Positions 26,416 to 39,417 of a DNA stretch of 64,000 nt are shown here, piece after piece. The notes under the pieces are model-generated. The model was given only the letters and a program-made list of their open reading frames with translations, had not been told where the DNA came from and searched no databases. The first letter of the stretch is position 1; the number at the start of each line of letters is the position of its first letter. The stretch lies in contig CM055618.1 in assembly GCA_029379385.1 (NCBI GenBank), positions 10,488,134 to 10,552,133 on the forward strand, in the 5' to 3' direction. The translations under genes and the position numbers were made by a program. The DNA comes from Quillaja saponaria. Lineage: Eukaryota; Streptophyta; Magnoliopsida; Fabales; Quillajaceae.

Positions 26416-28544
26416 ATGCCTAGCGTGGACATATCAGCAAATGGTTCCAGTCAAATGTATGTGTCACCGGCGCCGGTGGATTCATCGCTTCTTGGATTGT
26501 AAAACTTCTTTTAGAGAAAGGCTACACAGTTAGAGGAACTGTACGAAACCCAGGTGAATTGGTGGAAAAAATGTAAATAAATTATTCTCTTTTATTTTGT
26601 TATATAAGCAAAAAAATTTATTAACATACATGTGCATGTGGTTAGATGACCCAAAAAATGCACACTTGAAAGAGTTAGATGGAGTTAAGGAGAGACTATC
26701 TTTGTTCAAAGCTGATATTCTTGATTTCGAATCTCTTAAAACTGCCATTCACAGTTGCAATGGTGTTTTTCATACCGCGTCTCCGGTGAATAATATTTTA
26801 ATAATGAAAGAGTGTGTCGATGTGCATTTAGTGTTTTTTTTTTTTTTTCTCTTATGAGCACATTTCAAATAGAGAAAATGTACTCTTCATGTAGGATGAC
26901 TCACCCCATTAGTATAGATGAGAGGCCATTGGATTGGCAGCCTGGGACACGTGTCCTGGATGCTTGATTGCGGACGAGGCACTTTGGCATATTGTGGCTG
27001 GCATTCCACACTTCTTAGATCTCGCATCTGAAAAGATGCCCAAGAGATACTTTTAGACAATCCAAGCACACACTAAAAATGAATGTCATTTTTTGATAAT
27101 TTACATATAAATTTATTTTTCAGACCATGCTCATAAATTATATTTTTAAATAACTCAAACACATTAATAATGCGGTGAGGCAAAGACTATGATCCTCGTC
27201 TCGCCGTCAATCCAAATGGAGAATTAGTGTTCATGCAAGGAAAAAAAATCTTTCATGTAGAACTTTCGATTGAAAATGATTTCTCTAAAACTTTACTTTT
27301 TTAAGAGGAATGAAAATTTGAGAAATTTGTAATAGGAAGAGTTGTTGGAGGGGGCAATCAATGGAACCAAGAATGTCATTAACGTAGCTGCAGAAGTGAA
27401 AGTGAAACGTGTGGTGTTCACTTCAACAATTGGTGCAGTTCATATGGACCCTAACAGGAAACTTGATGTGAATATAATTGATGAGTCTTGTTGGAGTGAT
27501 CTTGAGTACTGCAAAAACACAAAGGTCACACCTTTAAACTTTTTATTAAGACTCGTCCTTGATCGGTCTAGTCGGCTATATATCATAATGTGAAGTTTTC
27601 ATATTGTGAATTTTGCAGAATTGGTATTGTTATGGGAAGACTATAGCAGAGCAAGCAGCATGGAATTTGGCAAAAGAGAAAGGGGTGGACTTTGTTGTGG
27701 TGAACCCAGTTGTGGTTCTTGGACAAATGCTACAACCTGCACTCAATGCTAGCAGTATTCACATTCTCAAATATCTAAATGGAGCTACAAAGACATATGC
27801 AAATGCTACTCAGGCTTATGTGCATGTTAGGAATGTGGCTTTAGCCCACATACTTATGTTTGAGACACCCTCTGCTTCCGGTCGATACGTATGTGGTGAG
27901 ACAACTGTTCTGCATCGTGGAGATGTGGTCAAAATTCTTGCTGAATATTTTCCAAAATACCTCGTACCTACCAAGTAAGTATATAATGCATTAAATGTAA
28001 AAAAACAACACATGAGTGTAAAATCCAATTACTTTATAGGTTCGAATCTCCTAAGTGGATGCTATGAGAGTAAAATTTTCATAAATTTTTTAACTCCAAT
28101 GTGAATGACATTTCTTTGATCGAACTGAAAAGGTAATTAGCTCAGATGCTCGTATACTTGTCCATAAAAACTTATATGAACGAATTAACAAAATTTACGT
28201 GGACTTCATTACGAAGCCCACAAATTTGTTACACATTATCGTGCACTAAGTAAATATGTTGGAGTAAATACGTGACAAGTTGAGTTTTGAGATTATTGAC
28301 AATATATTTAATTTACATATGCAGATGTTTGGATGAAAAGAAACCAAAACCAAAACCTTATCAGTTCTCTAATCAAAAGTTAAGGGATCTCAGTATAGAA
28401 TTCACTCCAGTGACTCAATGCTTATACGACACCATTAAGAGCCTGCAAGAGAAAGGTCACCTTCCTATTATCAAGGAGCAAGAAAATTCGAAATCAACAA
28501 ACATCAGTGTACTAAACCAGACTTATTTAATTTGTTCTAAGTGA
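26416..28544 (+). pseudogene. Cinnamoyl-CoA reductase pseudogene, copy B
   Basis: Five exon equivalents are present: 26416-26553, 26646 to about 26790, 27336-27524, 27619-27974 and 28325-28544. Exon 1 lacks one base near 26455 (TCAAATGTAT where A and C have TCAAACTGTAT), which shifts the frame inside the NADP-binding motif. The end of exon 2 with its splice donor and the first part of intron 2 (roughly 200 bp relative to copy A) are deleted at a junction near 26790. Exons 3-5 are open and keep NWYCYGK and TSTIG. A full-length reductase cannot be made unless the base loss is an assembly error, and the donor deletion would still break splicing. Confidence 0.9.
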
Positions 28545-28945
28545 GCATCTCTAGAGAAGCCTTTCATTTTATAGTTTCATAAAACAACAACAAAAAGCAT
28601 TGATCATACTCATACTAATGAGTGAAAAGATGATATTAATTATGAATGATTTTGGAGTTTGTCTAAATAGTGTTTAATTTTAATAAATATAAAAATTTTG
28701 TAACATTTATTAAAATAGTTGAATATGATTTAAGTGTTATATAATTTATAATTTGTCACTTTAAAAATTTTCATTTCTAGGTACAATATTTATTACATTT
28801 AACAAGTGCCCTTTTAACAAACCCATAATTTCATTATAATTTAGAATTTGAGATTTGGGATTTAGTTGTAATATTAAAATTTTCTATTATTATTGAGATT
28901 GAGTATTGTTATGAGTTTTCCGTAACTGCTATATACATTTCTTAG

Positions 28946-29809
28946 TAGGGTTGTGCAAAAAACAGTAACCTGAAATAACTTGTCTAAACTCGGAAACCCA
29001 TAAAATTCAATTTCCTGTCTGGGTGGGAAAAAAAATAGAAATCGAGTACCCAACCTGGATTTATTTCTTAATGTTTTTAAAAAACATATTATTTTTATAT
29101 GTAAAAAAATATTGCCTAAATTATCTAAAACTTGTCCTTCTAAACCTATCTCATTTTTTAATCATCTTTCATGCATCCCTGCTGCCAACCTTTATCTGCT
29201 TTCCTTTGTGTGTCCGACTGAGAGTCTGAGATTATCTCCATGGCCAAAGGGTATCGATTGCTTCATTCTTTGTTTTCAATCGAATGCTTCAGAGCTTCTC
29301 TTCATCCTTAAAAGTGGTTAGAATTTTTATTTGGGTTTTCCTATTTAGTTAAAGCTTCAGTGGAATCATAACTTTCTCTCAGTTTCTTTTGTTTTCCAAG
29401 GAATAATGAAAGTTTACATTCATTTCGGTTTTCCTGTTTAGTTATACTGGTATTATTTTAATTTTCACTCTCTAGATCTATTGCTGAACTCTTTTCTATA
29501 TCTTCTTTGTCCATCAGAAAAACTCTCATTCGTTTTTTTGACAGACTTGATCAGCAGAGTACTGTAAGAGAATGTACAAGTCTATCAAATCGAGTTGTCA
29601 ATTTCCACAGGAAATGATATGTAATAAGAGAAGTTCATAACCCACCCGAACCCATTTGACCCACCCATATTTCTTATTGGGTGAAAATTTTAATTACTTG
29701 ATCACTCGAACTTTAAAATTAGATAGATTTTTTTTTTTTTACCTGACATGATTTGAGTTTGGTGATTTTTCTCATTCGCCCGGATTGACCTGTCCAGTTG
29801 CACAATCTA
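28946..29809. mobile_element. hAT-like non-autonomous element, copy in unit B
   Basis: The inverted ends are TAGGGTTGTGCAA at the left (28946-28958) and TTGCACAATCTA at the right (29798-29809). The flanks TTTCTTAG (28938-28945) and TTTCTTAT (29810-29817) match at 7 of 8 bases; an 8-bp duplication is the hAT hallmark. The 864-bp interior has no transposase. It is the ortholog of the copy at 20166-21034. Confidence 0.75.
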
Positions 29810-32380
29810 TTTCTTATTCTCTCCTTAAATTTTCTCTCATCCATATTCTCCTTTTGGTTCTCTTTTTAGTTGAATATTTGAATATGTAAGTCTTAGGAAA
29901 TTCTAAGTTTATTGGGATTATCATCCTTGTAAGAAATAAAATACTAATTTTATTTATGTGTGGAGAACATAAAATCATACTATAACAAAATTAATTTAGT
30001 TCTTTAAAATAAATTCTATACTTTTTTTATGTTTTGAATTAAATGAATTAGTATAGAATTCAATTAAAATTTTATTTTAAATTCAAATTTTATTTATTTT
30101 TGAGTTAAGTTAGTATATATAGTTAGCGCATGTTTTTATTTTAAAATTAGATAAATCAGTGAAGTACCAGGAACTTCCTCTTGCCTCCCCACTTTATCAA
30201 TTTCAAGTCTCTCTTCCTCTCAATTTCTCATTTGTTCATCGAGCAAACACTCAAATCTCTTATATTTATCCATCTAGTTCAATAATGATTTCAATTAAAA
30301 ATAAATAAATTGAGAGTAGTATGAGATACGTAATTTAAAATAAATATTTCATGATTCAAAGAAGCGGATTAAACTGAATTTCATGATTATATATATATTA
30401 TCGAAAATGAGAGAAATTCATTTAAATTGAGGAAATTTCTATTTTTTATTTGATTCCAAACATACTATAACTACAAGCTTCTAATCCTCATTTAGTACCA
30501 ACTACCAAGAAAATATTCATGTCATTTTTATTTGATTTATTTGTAATTCATTCATGATAATATAAAAATCGCACTAGAACTAATGAATTTACCCTATAAC
30601 TATCATATTGAAAAGAATCAAAATTCTATTTTTGATGTCTTAATTTAATTAACTTGATTGAACTCCAATCTTTCCCATCAAAAGAAAAAGATATACATTT
30701 TGGTTGTTTCAGTGTTTCGACTTTTGACAAGACATTAATGTAGTGGGTTTAACATTCAGAGTATTAGGTCTGGATCAAAATGTGGAGGGGACACAAATAC
30801 TGAAGCCCATATGCCAATCAGCCCATATATTTTTATGCTTCATGGGCTGACTTCGGCAATTGCTTCTCAAATCTTAACTTAAAACCCTATTCAGCCCTAT
30901 TATTGAAGTATTTACGGTCCATAAACACAAATCAAGCAATATTTTTCTGCTGTATGAAATTAAAATTGAAAATTAGACTGTATAAATCTAATTTCTTAAT
31001 TGAGCATATAGTTTATAATTGAAGTTGAAATTCTAACACTTATAAAACATCACTGAATCAATTCTGAAGCCAAAATGCAAACCAACCCACCAGTTTTTGT
31101 GTGCTTTTCATGGGCTTACCTCTGGAATTGCTTCTCAATTCTTAACTTGTGTGTATACAGACAGCCATCAAGTCATCTTAATGGGCTTAAAATAAAGTCT
31201 CTCTAGCCATAAGTTACATATTTATTTGTAAAGACCATTATCTATTCTCTATTTTACTAATGCTGGCTGATCCTATGTGCATAGTTGGCATTAACCATAT
31301 TTATGTGCAGTATTTGGAGAATTCGGAGAAAATATGTGTTGGTTTAGTGAAATGACACGTGCCCAACAATTAATTTACCAACTGACAAAAAAATTGAATT
31401 TTTTTCCAAACAACTCTCTCTTTCTTCCTTCCTCACAACTAGGTTACGTATTCGATATTGTCCATCAAACAATTGGGAGTTGAAGCCATCAATGACCGTG
31501 GAGGCGCGGAGGCATCATCTATTTGTTTTTTGGCATCGGCCTTGGAATTAGGATTATTAGTTTTGTTGTGAATTTACTAAGTATTAGCCACCTTTACTAA
31601 TAATTTTCCTTTTAAAATAGTACATTCAATGCATGGGATTAAAATTATATGTTTCTTAAAGACCCCCCACACATCCCTACAATTTGATTACCTGTTTCTT
31701 AAAGAGCACACATTGTGTGGGAATGGAAGAGATACATAGCACATAACCCCTCTCTCTCTCCACCCTTGTAACTCAAAATGAGCTTCCATGCATGCACTAT
31801 TTCCTAGACTTCTATAATGATCATGATGAGTGCCCCTCAAGACTGATCATTTCTACATGTCTCACTTTCTCCTTTTAGATGAAATACATACTATGCTATG
31901 GACTATATCATTTGTGGATTTGAATATTCCTCTTATGATTCTATGCAACAATTGATAGTTTTCTCCCTCAAAATATATTTAATTTGAAAAAAAAAATTAA
32001 CTCTTAGTTGAATTTAGAACAGATAATCTTCTAGTTCTTTAACAACAGAAGAGGATCTGGATCTATATTATGCTTACTCTAAATTTTCATTATTCATGAA
32101 GGCAAGATTGAATCCATAAATCTTGAAAAACATAGAAAAATAATAATTTCACTTACGTAATTGATAGTTTTCCAAATATCTTAATTCAATATTAAAATAT
32201 AAAAGACTAACTTTCTTCTAAAAAATCTTTAAAATAATTAAGGACAACAACTACTATAATAAATAAATAAAAATGTTACTATATTTTGGGCAAAGTATAT
32301 TTAGTTCCTAAACTATTTTCAATTCCATTTCTAGAGTATTGAATTGACCAATCTCATCCCTAAACTCAGAAAAATTCCAC

Positions 32381-33162
32381 GAGATAGATTGGACAATATC
32401 CAAGTTGTTGGATCAATTTTCAACTTGGATCGGATTCAACGATGATCCATGGATCCATGAATCAGGTCCAATCCGATCCATTGGTCGGTTTTTTTTTTTT
32501 TTTTTTTTTACAAATAAAATTAAACTTTGTTTACTTAATATATTTTTATAAATTATACACCACTATATAATAAAAATATATATATATAAAAATATAAAAA
32601 AATAATAATTTAAATAATCTAGAAAAATTTACCTAATAAATTTACTTAAATAATTTGTACAAAACTATATAAGAAAATCAAAAACACATAAATTAACAAA
32701 TTTAAATATAGCTAATTTGTTTTTTTTTTTCTTTTCAACTCAATTTTATGAATCTAAGAAATTTTATACATTATTTACTTAAATAATTATCTAGCAATTT
32801 TTATTAATTATTTACTCAAATAGTTTTTGTAGGCCTATATAAGGAAATCGACTAAAAAATATGATATTTATTATTCTTTATTACTATTGAACTTTAGATA
32901 ATTGACTACAATAATATTTAGAAAATAAATTGATTAATTTCTTTTTGTTTAGACTTAGTTTCTATGTTGACTAATTTACATATTTCAAATTTCAATATAA
33001 AAAAAAAAACTAGGCAGGTTGGATCTGGGTCGGATCCATATTCGGTTGGACTGATCCATCATGACCAGCAGATCTAATGAATTGAATCAGATCCAATCCA
33101 ACAAGTCTTTAGATCATGCTTGTATTGGATCGGGTCCGACCCGATCCATTACCATCCTTATG
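32381..33162. mobile_element. TIR-type element unique to CCR unit B
   Basis: About 782 bp interrupts a sequence that is continuous in unit A (near 23651, TTCCACATTTGCTCC). Both ends are rich in GGATCGGATCC-like words, and the right end ATTACCATCCTTA reads TAAGGATGGTAAT on the other strand. The interior is AT-rich, with a T run and ATAAGAAAATCAAAAACACA. A related element is at 45451-46180. No transposase; no clear target duplication. Confidence 0.7.
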
Positions 33163-35910
33163 TTTGCTCCATCTGACATTGTTATCCTTAAGATGAAAAA
33201 CTCTTCGTAGATTTTAAAAAATTGTTAATCTGAAGAAGAAGACTGGTAAGCTTTTCCAGGTTTAGGGACAAAATTAAGAAAGGAGTTCCAGTTTAAGAAT
33301 CAAATATAGGGAGTTGGTCTAGTGGTAAAAAAAATATATACTCTCTCAATTGATTTCATTAGTTTGTATCAAGTTGCGCGTAAGCTGACTTAAACACATT
33401 TGATTGTTAAATTAAAAAGTGTGTAGCTTGTCATTTAAAAACAATAAATTAAAAAATACATATTGTCCAATAGGATCAATTTAAAATTATCACTTTTAAA
33501 AAAAGTTTACTTTTTTGCTCATATAACCTCGTTTCATTTAAGAAAACTCAATTGCCTTCACATAATTCATGGATCATTACAACTTGTTTTCATCATAATG
33601 TAAAGTTTTTTTATTTATTTACTAATCAAAATATAAAGTGGGCATGCTCCCATTGTTATTAACTTTATAATTAAATAAGTAGAGATGGAATTATTTTATA
33701 AAGTTATTAATAACATTTTAAGAAAGTTCAAATTCGTTGTTGGATGAAAGAAACAGTTCAAAATGGGCTTTAATCATAACAAGACATTAGCTATATATGT
33801 GAGCAACATCCATGATTTGTTTACTGAGGTTTTTGTGACTTTTGTCACAAACGCCAAAGAGATACATACATGTATAAATTTGTACATTTTCAATAAGAGT
33901 AAGGTATTATTGGACCAACCATATATTCATTTGTCAGCAGAATCTTATTGAACCTTTTGCTTCAAGACAAGAAATATTAGCCTAACTTATCCTCAAACAA
34001 ATATATAAAAAAATGGAAAAAAATTATAGGGTTTAATAAATTACTTATAGTATTCTTATAGTATTAAACCACACCTAATTATCATCTTTATAGGAATTAA
34101 TGATGTTTCCAATTAAGTGTGGGACCAATTTCCTTTTCTCTTGTGTAAGTCTAGGTTTGTTTTCTTTGAGTAGCACTCATAGTCATAGACTCATAGCCCA
34201 TAAGGTGAATATTCAATGTTTGTAGACCTAGACATTGATTAATTAGTTGTAGTCCAATGCCACTCAATTCAAGCTATAGATTTATGATCCAAGGATAAGA
34301 TTTTAACATTTTATTTTGACAAGAATCCTCAATAATGCATTACACATTGCATTTGAGGAACCCTGGTAGCTATATCTCTTTTCTTCTTCTTTTTTACTTG
34401 TTTAATTTTTCTCTTTATATTGTTAATTATACAAGGGTTTCTAGTGAAATAAAACATAATTTTCAAATATGAAGCTTCTCATTACTGAGTCTTCATTCGA
34501 TTAATAAGTTTCTTCATATAATTTGGTTTTCTCTTCTCTTTTTTCTGCCCTTTTTTATTGGAAGCTTTCTGTGCCTATTTTCTTTTATTAGAAAAAATTA
34601 CACATTGTTAATGAAATTAATTTTAATTATTAATAATAAATATTATAAAGCGAGAGGATAAATATTAGTAACAAAAGTGAATTGTGAATATAACAGTCAA
34701 TATTTATGAGTTAACAAGAAAATCTTATACAAGTAATATCTTTGAAAATATAGCACATTTTTCTTAACCAAGAAAATTCCTATCAAATTGAAGAAGCAAA
34801 AGAATTTTTTTTTTTTTTTTAACTAACGTATCATCCGGACATATACTATAAGCCTTGGGGAAAAAGATTATCATACTATTTTATATATGGGAAGAAATTG
34901 CAGAGGAGCAGTATTAATGTGATATTGCTGCCATGAACGATCCTTAAACTAAGGATTGTGGATGGGATTAAGGATTAGCAAGAGTCAAAGAAATGCAGCA
35001 TTCAAGTAATATGTATTATTTAATAGTTTTTGCAAAGTTTATTTAACTCTCTTTTGTTTGTAATAATAATCTCATTGAACTTAATATATATATGGGTTAC
35101 AAAAATTATACATATAATTGTTGCAGTGTAGATAATATGCCTATAATCAAATTAAAAAAAAAAACCATTAATTAAAGTCTCTGAATCTAACTGTTAAATC
35201 AAAATAATAAATACATACAGATATTTGGTAGAATTAATGACAAATCCTAATTTTTTTTTTCCAACAGACTATTTTGCGAAAAATGACCTTTAACCATTTC
35301 ATCATTACATATGAAAGAGACTAATATATATCTGCTGTTTATGAAAAATACATATCTTTGGTGCATCACATTTAGATGATATTCAAAGTTTCACACTTTT
35401 TATTTTTTTGATAAAAACATTTTAAAATGAGAAATCGTATAGTGAGAATGGATATTTTTTTCTACTTAAATTGTTGGATGCATACCATACAATCTCAATT
35501 TAACATGATTCAAACATGAGATTTCATAGTCCTAACACTTTTGCATTAACCAATTGAGTTAAAATATCGGCATTTGAAATTCAATTCCTTTTTAAATAAA
35601 AAAACATATAACTAAAACCATATGGTATGGCCCAAAGTTTAAATGTTACTGAAATTATTTTTAGTTTATCAGTTGGTAGCTGCTTGTAAGATTTTTCTTT
35701 TTCTTTTTTGGTGTTATTAAGAGTAATGTTAATCGGTGGAAAAGTGCTCAAGCCTCAAAACATGTTTTTCAAAGAATTGGCAGGTGATGCAAAGAAAATA
35801 GGTGTGGGTAGTGTGAGATCGTTACTTATAAATGCAAGTGTTTGCTGCCTGTTGCTTTGTGCCACTTCTCTCTCTCTCTCCTTCAAAAATCAAAACCCAG
35901 AAATTTACAG

Positions 35911-38203
35911 ATGCCTAGCGTGGACATGTCAGCAAATGGTTCCAGTCAAACTGTATGTGTCACCGGCGCCGGTGGATTCATCGTTTCTTGGATTGCAAAA
36001 CTTCTTTTAGAGAAAGGCTACACAGTTAGAGGAACTGTACGAAACCCAGGTGAATTGGTAGAAAAAATGTAAATCAATTAATCTCTTTTATTTTGTTATA
36101 TAACCAAAAATTGTTATTAATATACATGTTTTGGGTTTGGATGACCCAAAAAATGCACACTTAAAAGAGTTAGACGGAGCTAAGGAGAGACTATCTTTGT
36201 TCAAAGCTGATCTTCTTGATTTCGAATCTCTTAAAGCTACCATTCATGGTTTCAATGGTGTTTTCCATACTGCGTCTCCGGTGAATGACAACCTAGTGAG
36301 TTCTTTTTATCTTCTCTTGAATTGAGATGTACCTAACAATTAAAAATTAACAATACTATTTGTACACATTTTTATGTATGTTAGCATGCAATTAATATAA
36401 AATCATTAGTTGGGATTATCTTGTATATTAATAATTAAAAGAGTTGCATGTAAAAAATATTAGATGGTGCGTAAATAATATTTTAATAATGAAAGAGTGT
36501 ATTGATGTGCAATTAGTGTTTTTTTTTTTCTTCTTTTTTCCTATGAGCACATTTCAATTAGAGAAAATGTACGCTTCATGTAGGATGACTCACCCTATTA
36601 GTATAGATGAGAGGCCATTGGAATGGCGGCCTAGGACGTGCGTCTTGGATGCTTGGACTGCAGATACGGCCCTTTGGCATGTTGTAGCCGGTGTCCCACC
36701 CTTCTTAGATCTCGCATCTGAAAAGCAGCCCAAGAGAAACTTTTAAACAATCCAAGCACACAATAAAAATGAATGTCCTTTCATGATAATTTACACACAA
36801 ATATGTTTTTATCACAAATCATAACTTTAGATAACTCAAACACATTAATAATGCGGCAAGGCGGAGACCATGATGCTTGCCTCCCGTCAATCCAAATGGA
36901 GAATTAGTGTTCATGCAAGTAAAAAAATCTTTCATGTAGAACTTTCTATTGAAAATGATTTCTCTAAAACTCTACTTTTTTGTATGAGTGAAAATTTGAG
37001 AAATTTGTAATAGTAAGAATTGTTGGAGGGTGCAATCAATGGAACCAAGAATGTGAATAACGCAGCAGCAGAAGTAAAAGTGAAACGTGTGGTGTTCACT
37101 TCAAAAATTGGTGCAGTCCATATGGATCCTAACAGGAAACCTGATGTGAATATAATTGATGAGTCTTGTTGGAGCGATCTTGAGTAGTGCAAAAACACAA
37201 AGGTCACACCTTTAACCTTTTTATCAAACTCTCCTTGGCCTGTCGGGTCGGCTATATATGGATAATGTGAAGCTTGAAATTGTGAATTTTGCAGAATTGG
37301 TATTATTATGGGAAGACTATAGCAAAGCAAGCAGCATGGAATTTGGCAAAAAAGAAAGGGTGGACTTTGTTGTGGTGAACCCAGTTGTGGTTCTTGGACA
37401 AATGTTACAACCTACAGTCAGTGCTAGCAGTAATCACATTCTCAAATATCTAAATGGTGCTACAAAGACATATGCAAATGCTACTCAGGCTTATGTGCAT
37501 GTTAAGGATGTGGCTTTAGCCCACATACTTGTGTTTGAGACACCCTCTGCTTCGGGTCGATACTTATGTGGTGAGACTATTGTTCTACATCGTGGAGACG
37601 TGGTCAAAATTCTTACTGATTTTTTTTCCAAAGTACCCCTTACCTACCAAGTAAGTATATAATGCATTAAATGTAAAAAACAACATGAGTGTAAAATCTA
37701 TTTTCTTTATGGGTTCGAATCTCTTTAGTGGATGTTATGAGAATAAAATTTTCATAAATTTTTTAGTTCTAACATGAATGACATTTCTTTGACTAAACTG
37801 AAAAGGTGATTAGCTTAAATGCTCGTACACTTGTCAAGAGAAACTTATATGAACACATTAACAAAATATACGTGGACCTCATTATGAAGTCCACAAATTT
37901 GTCACGCATTATCGTGCATGGAGTGAATATGTTACAAGTTAAGTTTTGAGATTATTGACAATATATTTAATTTACATATGTAGATGTTTGGATGAAAAGA
38001 AACCAAAACCAAAATCTTATCAGTTCTCCAATCAAAAGTTAAAGGATCTTGGCATGGAATTCACTCCAGTGATGCAATGCTTATACGACACCATTAAGAG
38101 CCTACAAGAAAAAGGTCACCTTCCTATTATCAATGAGCAAGCAAATTCGAAATCAGCAAACATCAGCAAACTAAAACCGACTTATTTAATTTGTTTTAAG
38201 TGA
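35911..38203 (+). pseudogene. Cinnamoyl-CoA reductase pseudogene, copy C
   Basis: Exon equivalents are 35911-36049, 36141-36295, 37014-37202, 37295-37650 and 37984-38203. Lesions: the intron-1 acceptor AG is GG (36139-36140); exon 3 begins with TAA instead of GAA (37014-37016); a TAG replaces the Tyr codon in LEYCKN (37185-37187); the residue at the catalytic Ser position is Lys (AAA, 37104-37106); exon 4 has lost a G near 37360 and gained a base near 37620-37630; and NWYCYGK is NWYYYGK. Exon 1 and the promoter block with its TATA remain nearly perfect. With this many independent hits, error in the sequence is unlikely to explain it. Confidence 0.95.
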
Positions 38204-38636
38204 GCATTTCTAAAGGAGCCTTTTGTTAGTTTCATAAAACATCAACAAAAAGTATTGATCACTGATCATACTATTAGTAAAAGATAATATTAATCATAAA
38301 TGATTTTAAAATTTGTCTAACCAGTGTTTTTAATATATATAGAAAATTTGTAATACTTATTACTGTAGTTGAATATGATTTAAGTGTTATTAAATTTATA
38401 AATTGTCACTTATGAATAGTTTTAATTTCTAAAGACGGTATTTATTCCTTTCAACTTCTCTTTTGTTCATTGAGACAACATTCAATCCCATATCTTTATC
38501 CATATAGTTGATGATTTCAATTAAAAATAATAAATTGAGAATAGTATGAGACACTTGAGTTAAAATAAATGTTTCATGTTTCAAATAAGTGAATTGAATT
38601 GAATTTTGTGATTAAATATATATATATATATATACA

Positions 38637-39417
38637 CTAGCGACCTGCACGCATGTGTGCACTATATATATTGTATTTTAATTTAATTTAATAAAAAATA
38701 AAAATATTTACATATTAAAAAAATTGGAGTGTGAGGGTGGAAGAGAGTAGAAAAGTGGGAGGTTATTATTTAGTAGTTATTAAGTAAATTTTTTTTTAAT
38801 TATTTAAATATGTATATATTATATAGTAGAAGACCATAAAAGTATTTTGGCTTTTATAATAATACTAGCTTTTTCGTGATATGTGTTGCATGTGAATCTA
38901 ATTTATGATATATCCTATTAATATTAAAAAGAATTAGGATAAAAAAAATATCTATAGTCATAAAAAAAATCACAATTCTATTAATATTAAAATAGAGAAT
39001 AAAAAAAATAGTCTATTTAAAGTAAAATAACAACTTAAAAGTATTTATGTCATAGTAAAAACTTATAAGAGTATTTAAAATTTTAACTCATAAATTTGAA
39101 AAGAACTTACAAAATTATGATTATTAGGAACTTATTAAACAAAAAAAAAATAATGAAAAATTCAATTTTAAGTACTACTTATATATAATTATCAAAAAAA
39201 TTATAAATTTATTAAGATTAAAAAGAATTAATAAAAAAGAAATTAATAGTTCTAAAAATATTACAATCCTATTGATATTAAACTAAGAAAAAACTAATAA
39301 TAATTTATTTGTGTCAAAATAACAATTAAAGATAATTATGTAATTTTAAAAATTCATAACGGTATTTAAGGAAATCAAAAGATACTTTTCTTAAGTCACT
39401 TTTATATATAATATAGA
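38637..39417 (-). mobile_element. Helitron-like non-autonomous element in CCR unit C
   Basis: The DNA is absent from the matching sites of units A and B. On the minus strand it starts TCTATATTATATATAAAAG (the right edge may be 39417 or 39421) and ends with a small hairpin, TGCAC-ACATGC-GTGCA, then GGTCGCTAG. An A before CTAG and a T after the GA on the plus strand fit Helitron insertion between A and T. A second, weaker CTAG end-like motif is at 38867. There is no helicase gene, so it would be non-autonomous. Confidence 0.6.

Larger units (their letters stand above)
25821..35349 (+). repeat. Tandem CCR repeat unit B
   Basis: Second direct repeat, about 9.5 kb. It is longer than A because of an extra TIR element at 32381-33162. 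It carries the pseudogenised CCR copy B and shares the hAT-like insertion with A. The spacer has no other gene. Confidence 0.88.

Noticed and set aside
26024..26748. Minus-strand frames opposite the CCR copy B promoter and exon 2
   Set aside because: They are shadows of the CT-rich leader and the CCR coding strand and are not kept in copies A and C.
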